64,000 bases of DNA from positions 4,464,001-4,528,000 of the forward strand of contig CP018627.1 in the NCBI GenBank assembly GCA_002021875.1. The letters run 5' to 3'. Below, in pieces: positions 58,148 to 64,000 of this stretch. How positions within the stretch are numbered: position 1 is the first letter of the stretch; every line of letters begins with the position of its first letter. The notes beneath the pieces were generated by a model, which searched no databases, was not told where the DNA came from, and worked only from the letters and a program-made list of their open reading frames with translations. The position numbers were made by a program, and so were the translations under genes. The stretch is from Streptomyces hygroscopicus. GTDB taxonomy: Bacteria > Actinomycetota > Actinomycetes > Streptomycetales > Streptomycetaceae.

Positions 58148-59536
58148 GTGGCGAACGACGCCAGCACCGTTTTCGACCTAGTGATCCTCGGAGGCGGTAG
58201 CGGCGGTTACGCCGCTGCCCTGCGCGCGGCGCAGCTGGGTCTGGACGTCGCCCTGATCGAGAAGGACAAGCTGGGCGGCACCTGTCTGCACCGTGGCTGT
58301 ATCCCCACCAAGGCGCTGCTGCACGCCGGTGAGCTCGCCGACCAGGCCCGCGAGGGCTCGGAGTTCGGTGTGAAGACCACCTTCGAGGGCATCGACATCG
58401 AGGGTGTGCACAAGTACAAGGACGGCGTGGTCTCGGGCCTGTACAAGGGTCTGCAGGGCCTGATCGCCTCCCGCAAGGTCACCTATGTGACGGGTGAGGG
58501 CCGACTGTCCTCCCCGACCTCTGTCGATGTGAACGGCGAGCGTTACACCGGCCGCCACATCCTGCTGGCCACCGGTTCGGTGCCCAAGTCCCTTCCCGGC
58601 CTGGAGATCGACGGCAACCGCGTCATCTCCTCCGATCACGCGCTGGTGCTGGACCGCGTGCCGAAGTCCGCGGTCGTGCTGGGCGGCGGCGTCATCGGCG
58701 TCGAGTTCGCCTCCGCGTGGAAGTCCTTCGGGGCCGACATCACCATCGTCGAGGCGCTTCCCCACCTCGTCCCGGTCGAGGACGAGAGCAGCTCCAAGCT
58801 GCTGGAGCGCGCCTTCCGCAAGCGCGGCATCAACTTCTCCCTCGGCTCCCGCTTCTCCGGCGTCGAGTACACCGCCGACGGCGTCAAGGTCTCGCTGGAG
58901 AACGGCAAGACCTTCGAGGCCGAGCTGCTGCTGGTGGCCGTCGGCCGTGGCCCGGTCTCGCAGGGCCTGGGCTACGAGGAGGCCGGGGTCGCCATGGACC
59001 GCGGCTATGTCCTCGTCGACGAGTACATGCGGACCAACGTGCCGACCATCTCCGCCGTCGGTGACCTGGTCCCCACTCTCCAGCTCGCCCACGTCGGCTT
59101 CGCCGAGGGCATGCTGGTGGCCGAGCGGCTGGCGGGTCAGAACCCCGTTCCGATCGACTACGACGGCGTGCCGCGGGTGACCTACTGCCACCCCGAGGTC
59201 GCCTCCGTCGGCATCACCGAGGCCAAGGCCAAGGAGCTGTACGGTGCGGACAAGGTCGTCGCCCTGAAGTACAACCTCGCGGGCAACGGCAAGAGCAAGA
59301 TCCTCAAGACCGCGGGCGAGATCAAGCTCGTGCAGGTACGGGACGGTGCCGTCGTCGGCGTCCACATGGTCGGTGACCGGATGGGCGAGCAGGTCGGCGA
59401 GGCTCAGTTGATCTACAACTGGGAGGCGCTGCCCGCCGAGGTCGCGCAGCTCGTCCACGCCCACCCCACTCAGAACGAGGCGCTCGGCGAGGCCCACCTG
59501 GCCCTGGCCGGCAAGCCGCTGCACTCCCACGACTGA
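58148..59536 (+). CDS. lpdA: Dihydrolipoyl dehydrogenase (E3)
   Basis: The 462-residue flavoprotein reoxidises the lipoyl groups of the 2-oxoacid dehydrogenase complexes with NAD. Shown are the FAD site [20 protein letters not shown], the redox disulfide [20 protein letters not shown], the NAD site [40 protein letters not shown] and the C-terminal catalytic His-Glu in [25 protein letters not shown] is the actinobacterial form of LNVGCIPSK. The GTG at 58148 has GGAGG 7 bases upstream. It is 52 bases before the E2 gene, so the two form an operon. Confidence 0.96.
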   Translation: MANDASTVFDLVILGGGSGGYAAALRAAQLGLDVALIEKDKLGGTCLHRGCIPTKALLHAGELADQAREGSEFGVKTTFEGIDIEGVHKYKDGVVSGLYKGLQGLIASRKVTYVTGEGRLSSPTSVDVNGERYTGRHILLATGSVPKSLPGLEIDGNRVISSDHALVLDRVPKSAVVLGGGVIGVEFASAWKSFGADITIVEALPHLVPVEDESSSKLLERAFRKRGINFSLGSRFSGVEYTADGVKVSLENGKTFEAELLLVAVGRGPVSQGLGYEEAGVAMDRGYVLVDEYMRTNVPTISAVGDLVPTLQLAHVGFAEGMLVAERLAGQNPVPIDYDGVPRVTYCHPEVASVGITEAKAKELYGADKVVALKYNLAGNGKSKILKTAGEIKLVQVRDGAVVGVHMVGDRMGEQVGEAQLIYNWEALPAEVAQLVHAHPTQNEALGEAHLALAGKPLHSHD

Positions 59537-59588
59537 TCATCCCGAGCGCGAACCATCCGCAAAGATCGTTAAGGAGCAACCGAACACC

Positions 59589-61328
59589 ATGGCGGTTTCC
59601 GTAACCCTGCCGGCGCTCGGCGAGAGCGTGACCGAGGGCACCGTCACCCGCTGGCTCAAGGCCGAAGGTGAGCGCGTCGAGGCCGACGAGCCCCTGCTCG
59701 AGGTGTCGACCGACAAGGTCGACACCGAGATCCCGGCCCCTTCGGCCGGTGTGCTGACGTCCATCAAGGTGGCCGAGGACGAGACGGTCGAGGTCGGCGC
59801 CGAGCTGGCCGTTATCGACGACGGCGGGGCGGCTCCGGCCGAGGCCCCCGCCCCCGCGGCCGAGCCCGCTCCGGCGGCTCAGCCCGAGCCCGCCCCGGCG
59901 CCCGCCGCCGAGGCCCCCGCACCTGCCCCTGCCGCCGCCGCTCCGGCCGGTGGCGCCGAGGGCACCGATGTGGTCCTGCCCGCGCTGGGCGAATCGGTGA
60001 CCGAGGGCACCGTGACCCGCTGGCTCAAGGAGATCGGCGAGTCCGTCGAGGCCGATGAGCCGCTGCTCGAGGTGTCGACCGACAAGGTCGACACCGAGAT
60101 CCCGGCCCCGGTCGCGGGCACCCTGCTGGAAATCCTGGTCGGCGAGGACGAGACCGCCGAGGTCGGCGCCAAGCTGGCCGTGATCGGTACGGCCAGTCAG
60201 GGGGCTGCCGCTCCGGCCGCCGCGCCCGCCCCGGCCGCCCCGGCCCCCGCGCCGGTCCAGGAGGCCCCGGCGCCCGCCCCGGCCCCGCAGGCCCCGAGCG
60301 CCCCCGCGCCGCAGGCCGTCACCCCGGCCCCGGCCGCTCCGGCGCCCGCCCCGGCTCCGGCCGCGGCGGCCCCGTCGATCCCCGCTCCCGCGGCCCCCGA
60401 GGCCGAGGGCGCCTACGTCACCCCGCTGGTGCGCAAGCTGGCCGCCGAGAACAACGTGGACCTGTCCACCGTCAAGGGCACCGGCGTCGGCGGCCGCGTC
60501 CGCAAGCAGGACGTCATCGCCGCCGCCGAGGCCGCCAAGGCCGCCGCCCAGGCCCAGGCCGCCCCGGCCGCCGCCGCGCCGAAGGCCGCCCCGCAGGCGG
60601 CGTCCCCGCTGCGTGGCCAGACCATCAAGATGCCGCGGATGCGCAAGGTCATCGGCGACAACATGATGAAGGCCCTGCACGAGCAGGCGCAGCTGACCAG
60701 CGTGGTCGAGGTGGATGTCACCAAGGTCATGCGGCTGCGCGCGCAGGCCAAGGAGGCGTTCGCGCAGCGCGAGGGCGTCAAGCTCTCGCCGATGCCGTTC
60801 TTCGTGAAGGCCGCCGTCCAGGCGCTGAAGGCCCACCCGGCCGTCAACGCCCGGATCAACGACGACGGCACCATCACGTACTTCGACGTGGAGAACGTCG
60901 GTATCGCGGTGGACGCCGAGAAGGGCCTGATGACCCCGGTCATCAAGAACGCGGGCGACCTCAACATCGCCGGTATCGCCAAGAAGACGGCGGAGCTGGC
61001 GGGCAAGGTCCGCTCCAGCAAGATCACTCCGGATGAGGTGTCCGGCGCCACCTTCACGATCAGCAACACCGGCTCGCGCGGTGCGCTGTTCGACACGATC
61101 ATCGTGCCCCCGAACCAGGTCGCCATCCTGGGCATCGGCGCGACCGTCAAGCGCCCGGTGGTCATCGACCACCCGGAGCTGGGCGAGACCATCGCGGTGC
61201 GCAACATGACGTACCTGGCGCTCTCCTACGACCACCGCCTGGTGGACGGTGCCGACGCGGCCCGCTACCTGACGGCCGTCAAGGAGATCCTGGAGACCGG
61301 TGAGTTCGAGGTGGACCTCGGTCTCTGA
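59589..61328 (+). CDS. sucB: Dihydrolipoamide acyltransferase (E2) with two lipoyl domains
   Basis: In this 579-residue protein, lipoyl domains lie at about 1-78 and 125-200, each with the modified Lys in [15 protein letters not shown]. Ala/Pro-rich linkers follow. The E1/E3-binding domain (about 278-312) is [20 protein letters not shown], and the catalytic core (about 345-579) ends in [17 protein letters not shown] with the His and Asp of the active site. Actinobacterial 2-oxoglutarate dehydrogenase carries its own E2-type domain on the E1 (Kgd), so this E2 probably serves AceE in a mixed complex although it is commonly annotated sucB. It ends at a T-tailed terminator. Confidence 0.94.
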   Translation: MAVSVTLPALGESVTEGTVTRWLKAEGERVEADEPLLEVSTDKVDTEIPAPSAGVLTSIKVAEDETVEVGAELAVIDDGGAAPAEAPAPAAEPAPAAQPEPAPAPAAEAPAPAPAAAAPAGGAEGTDVVLPALGESVTEGTVTRWLKEIGESVEADEPLLEVSTDKVDTEIPAPVAGTLLEILVGEDETAEVGAKLAVIGTASQGAAAPAAAPAPAAPAPAPVQEAPAPAPAPQAPSAPAPQAVTPAPAAPAPAPAPAAAAPSIPAPAAPEAEGAYVTPLVRKLAAENNVDLSTVKGTGVGGRVRKQDVIAAAEAAKAAAQAQAAPAAAAPKAAPQAASPLRGQTIKMPRMRKVIGDNMMKALHEQAQLTSVVEVDVTKVMRLRAQAKEAFAQREGVKLSPMPFFVKAAVQALKAHPAVNARINDDGTITYFDVENVGIAVDAEKGLMTPVIKNAGDLNIAGIAKKTAELAGKVRSSKITPDEVSGATFTISNTGSRGALFDTIIVPPNQVAILGIGATVKRPVVIDHPELGETIAVRNMTYLALSYDHRLVDGADAARYLTAVKEILETGEFEVDLGL

Positions 61329-61356
61329 GCCTTCCGAGGATCTCTTCGAGGCATTG

Positions 61357-61391
61357 CCGCGCCCCGCACGGGCTTTCCGTGCGGGGCGCGG
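61357..61391 (+). terminator. Intrinsic terminator of lpdA-sucB
   Basis: CCGCGCCCCGCACGG pairs with CCGTGCGGGGCGCGG (15 bp) around GCTTT and is followed by TTTTCGTT, 28 bases after the sucB stop. Confidence 0.9.
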
Positions 61392-61453
61392 TTTTCGTTA
61401 CCGCAGTACCGGGATAATGGCTACTGTTCACCGCTGGTTCTAAGGAGCTCCCC

Positions 61454-62077
61454 ATGGCCCCGCCCGTCGTCCACTCGCTGCGCGAGCAGATCCGCGAGCA
61501 CATCGTGGAGGGCATCGTCAGCGGCCGCTGGAAGCCGGGCGAGCGGATCGTGGAGCGCAGGATCGCCACGGAGCTGGAGGTCAGCCAGACGCCCGTAAGG
61601 GAGGCGCTGCGGGAGCTGGAGTCGCTGCGGCTGATCGAGTCGGCCCCCAACAAGGGCGTCCGGGTGCGGAATCTGACCGCCTCCGACCTGGAGGAGATCT
61701 ATCCGGTACGGGCCGGGCTGGAGCAGATCGCGGCGGAGCTGGCCGCGCCCGTGCTGGCCGAGGACACCTCCGCCCTGGAGCCGGAGGTGCGGGCGCTGTA
61801 CGAGGCGGACCGTAAGGCCGACGCGGAGGCGCAGGTCCGGCACACCGTGGCGTTCCACCGGGAGCTGGTGCGGGCGTCGGGGAACAGCGTGCTGCTGCAC
61901 ACCTGGGAGTCGCTGGGCATCGAGATCTGGACGACGCTGTCGATCCGCTGGCTGGGCACCGTCCAGGAGTCGTACGCCGAGGAGCACCAGGCCGTGGTGG
62001 ACGCCTTCAAGCGGCGGGACCCGAGAGTCGGCGAACTGGTCAAGGACCATGTCCTCGGCTGTGCACCGCGTGCCTAG
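61454..62077 (+). CDS. GntR-family transcriptional regulator (FCD subfamily)
   Basis: The 207-residue regulator has an N-terminal winged helix ([61 protein letters not shown] in outline). A helical FCD effector domain (about 80-207) follows, with the metal/ligand His residues in [16 protein letters not shown] and [17 protein letters not shown] regulators bind carboxylic acids and usually repress. It lies between the E3-E2 operon and aceE, so pyruvate or a related acid as effector and aceE as target are reasonable, but inferred. ATG with AAGGAG 7 bases upstream. Confidence 0.9.
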   Translation: MAPPVVHSLREQIREHIVEGIVSGRWKPGERIVERRIATELEVSQTPVREALRELESLRLIESAPNKGVRVRNLTASDLEEIYPVRAGLEQIAAELAAPVLAEDTSALEPEVRALYEADRKADAEAQVRHTVAFHRELVRASGNSVLLHTWESLGIEIWTTLSIRWLGTVQESYAEEHQAVVDAFKRRDPRVGELVKDHVLGCAPRA

Positions 62078-62133
62078 TTTCGCGGCACGGAATGCCAATT
62101 TCGGCTTGCGGAGCACTTTTTCCTCGACAGATC

Positions 62134-62162
62134 TTTGATCGATCATCGATCAGACTTACAGT
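62134..62162 (+). promoter_or_regulatory. aceE promoter with overlapping 17-bp palindromic operator
   Basis: TGATCGATCATCGATCA (62136-62152) is a perfect palindrome about a central C. It overlaps a -35-like TTTGAT (62134-62139); 17 bases later lies the -10-like TACAGT (62157-62162). The expected start point falls at about 62169-62170, on the aceE ATG itself. No ribosome site is present, so the mRNA is probably leaderless. A bound regulator would block the -35 element. Confidence 0.6.
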
Positions 62163-62169
62163 CGGTTTC

Positions 62170-64000
62170 ATGACCGATCTCGCACGCACGCGGCCGAGTG
62201 CGCTCGACCAGCTTCCCGACCGTGACCCCGAGGAGACCGCCGAATGGGGCGCCTCCCTGGACGCCGTCGCGCAGGCGGCCGGGTCCCACCGCGCCTCGTA
62301 CCTCATGCGCCGCACCCTGGAGCGCGCCGAGAGCACCGGGCTCGCCCTGCCGCCCCTGCTGGAGTCGGACTACGTCAACACCATCCCGACCGCCGCCGAG
62401 CCCGCGTTCCCGGGCGACGAGGCCATGGAGAGCCGCATCACCGCCTGGAACCGGTGGAACGCGGCGGCGATGGTCACCCGCGGCAGCCGTGACGGCCTCG
62501 GCGGCCACATCGCCACCTTCGCCTCCGCCGCCTGGCTCTACGAGACGGGCTTCCAGCACTTCTTCCGCGGCAAGGAAGCGGACGGCAGTGGCGACCAGCT
62601 CTACATCCAGGGCCACGCCTCCCCCGGCATCTACGCCCGCGCCTTCCTCGACGGGCGGCTGACCGAGCGCCATCTGGACCACTTCCGCCGCGAGGCGGGC
62701 GGGGAGGGTCTGCCGTCCTATCCGCATCCGCGGCGGCTGCCGTGGCTGTGGGAGTTCCCCACCGTCTCGATGGGTCTCGGCCCGATCTCCGCGATCTACC
62801 AGGCCCGCTTCAACCGCTATCTGGCCGCGCGCGGCATCAAGGACACCGCGAACTCCCACGTCTGGGCCTTCCTCGGCGACGGCGAGATGGACGAGCCGGA
62901 GTCGACGGCCGCGCTGGCACTCGCCGGGCGCGAGGGCCTGGACAACCTCACCTTCGTCATCAACTGCAATCTGCAGCGGCTCGACGGCCCGGTGCGCGCC
63001 AACTTCAAGATCGTGCAGGAGCTGGAGGCCCAGTTCCGCGCGGCGGGCTGGAACGTGGTCAAGTCGCTGTGGGGCTCCGCCTGGGACGAGTTGTTCGCGC
63101 TGGACACCTCGGGTGCGCTGGTCCGCCGGCTGCGCGAGGTCCCGGACGGCCAGTTCCAGACGTACGCGACCCGTGACGCGGCCTACATCCGCGAGCACTT
63201 CTTCGGCGCCGACCCGGAGCTGGCCCGGCTGGCCCAGGGGCTCACGGACGCCAAGCTCACCGAGTGTTTCCACACCTCGCGCGCGGGCCATGAGCCGCGC
63301 AAGGTGTACGCGGCCTACCGCGCGGCCGTGGAGCACAAGGGCGCCCCGACCGTCGTGCTCGCCCAGACCGTCAAGGGCTGGACGCTGGGCCCCGGCTTCG
63401 AGTCGCGCAACGCCAACCACCAGATGAAGAAGCTGACCGGCAAGGAGTTCCGCGCCATGCGGGACCTCCTCGAACTCCCCATCCCGGACAGCAAGCTGGA
63501 CGACGGCCTCGTCCCCTACGTCCACCCCGGCCCCGACTCCCCCGAGGTCCGCTACCTCCAGGAGCGCCGCGCGGCCCTCGGCGGCCCCGCCCCGGCCCGC
63601 AAGGTCCACGCGGTGGCCCTGCCCGAGCCGTCCGCGAAGCCGTTCGAGGCGCTCGCCAAGGGCTCCGGCAGCCAGGAGATCGCCACCACCATGGCCTTCG
63701 TCCGGCTGGTCAAGGACCTGATGCGGGACAAGGAGACCGGGCGGCGCTGGGTGCCGATCGTGCCGGACGAGGCGCGGACCTTCGGCATGGAGTCGCTCTT
63801 CCCCACCGCCGGGATCTACTCCCCGCTCGGCCAGACCTACGACCCGGTCGACCGCGATCAGCTCCTGTACTACAAGGAAGCGCAGAACGGTCAGATCCTC
63901 AACGAGGGGATCACCGAGGCCGGTTCGATGGCCGACTTCACCGCCGCCGCGACGTCGTACGCGACCCACGGCGAGCCGATGATCCCCTTCTACATCTTCT
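62170..64000 (+). CDS. aceE: Pyruvate dehydrogenase E1, homodimeric (3' end outside window)
   Basis: The first 610 residues are present and the frame is open to the window edge (the family is about 900). Visible are [54 protein letters not shown], the thiamine-diphosphate motif [12 protein letters not shown]...NLTFVINCN (GDG...N), [17 protein letters not shown] and [11 protein letters not shown]. It decarboxylates pyruvate and acetylates the lipoyl arms of E2, with lpdA and sucB products as partners. The ATG has no Shine-Dalgarno sequence; the promoter appears to place the transcript start at the ATG. The gene follows the GntR regulator by 92 bp. Confidence 0.95.
   Translation, partial: MTDLARTRPSALDQLPDRDPEETAEWGASLDAVAQAAGSHRASYLMRRTLERAESTGLALPPLLESDYVNTIPTAAEPAFPGDEAMESRITAWNRWNAAAMVTRGSRDGLGGHIATFASAAWLYETGFQHFFRGKEADGSGDQLYIQGHASPGIYARAFLDGRLTERHLDHFRREAGGEGLPSYPHPRRLPWLWEFPTVSMGLGPISAIYQARFNRYLAARGIKDTANSHVWAFLGDGEMDEPESTAALALAGREGLDNLTFVINCNLQRLDGPVRANFKIVQELEAQFRAAGWNVVKSLWGSAWDELFALDTSGALVRRLREVPDGQFQTYATRDAAYIREHFFGADPELARLAQGLTDAKLTECFHTSRAGHEPRKVYAAYRAAVEHKGAPTVVLAQTVKGWTLGPGFESRNANHQMKKLTGKEFRAMRDLLELPIPDSKLDDGLVPYVHPGPDSPEVRYLQERRAALGGPAPARKVHAVALPEPSAKPFEALAKGSGSQEIATTMAFVRLVKDLMRDKETGRRWVPIVPDEARTFGMESLFPTAGIYSPLGQTYDPVDRDQLLYYKEAQNGQILNEGITEAGSMADFTAAATSYATHGEPMIPFYIF

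Noticed and set aside
58178..59530. 450-residue minus-strand frame over lpdA
   Set aside because: It mirrors lpdA codon bias; the lpdA motifs on the plus strand are unambiguous.

Overview
The window is chromosomal DNA from a high-GC actinomycete, almost certainly Streptomyces. The evidence is strong G/C third-position bias, many GTG starts, a SAM-IV riboswitch, a bcc-aa3 respiratory chain, homodimeric pyruvate dehydrogenase E1, and a gene order I remember from the S. coelicolor core around SCO2117 to SCO2183. No species is claimed. I see no tRNA, rRNA, insertion sequence, prophage or CRISPR array. The region reads as conserved core with accessory patches, mainly tandem repeats, a two-gene metal-related insert and small unknown genes.

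Layout. Bases 1-7990: the tail of a TrpG-type amidotransferase, a PFK with pyrophosphate-type residues, a MacRS-like two-component pair, a PlsC acyltransferase, an esterase, a membrane protein, an EEP hydrolase and ROK glucokinase. Bases 8045-16010: an ArsA-like ATPase, a SRPBCC protein, a phosphoesterase, an acyl-CoA ligase, a PimB-type mannosyltransferase and a metalloprotease-like lipoprotein. Bases 16042-21841: two paralogous NlpC/P60 hydrolases with structured leaders, a NYN-domain protein, a zinc-ribbon protein, a rhomboid protease and a lone Lrp sensor domain. Bases 21921-24843: a SAM-IV-controlled PLP enzyme and trpD.

Bases 25011-34360 hold the bcc-aa3 supercomplex genes as two minus-strand transcription units, ctaE-qcrCAB and ctaCDF, separated by a receiver-like gene and an L,D-transpeptidase. 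A 22-24 bp minisatellite of about 600 bp fills the gap between ctaC and a cysteine desulfurase-TusA fusion. Bases 36909-46929 carry adenosine kinase, erpA and nadA (with twin inverted repeats at the nadA promoter), a NarL-type two-component system, pspA/pspAA, a DUF3043 protein and a methyltransferase whose only good start is CTG.

Bases 47070-55979 are the late cobalamin genes cobU, cobT and cobS. They are interrupted by a minus-strand pair: a NicO-type metal exporter and a very large secreted phosphoesterase with a PQQ-type propeller. cobT and cobS are separated by about 600 bp of palindromic repeats. Bases 56217-64000 carry pepA, lpdA-sucB (E3 and E2), a GntR regulator and aceE (E1, cut by the window end). 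A perfect 17-bp palindrome sits in an apparently leaderless aceE promoter.

The genes cover central carbon flux (glk, pfk, lpdA/sucB/aceE), terminal respiration (qcr/cta), sulfur and Fe-S supply (two PLP sulfur enzymes, erpA, nadA) and B12 completion. The best leads are regulatory or repeat DNA: the aceE operator, the nadA operators, the SAM-IV switch, the ctaC minisatellite and the cobT-cobS array.
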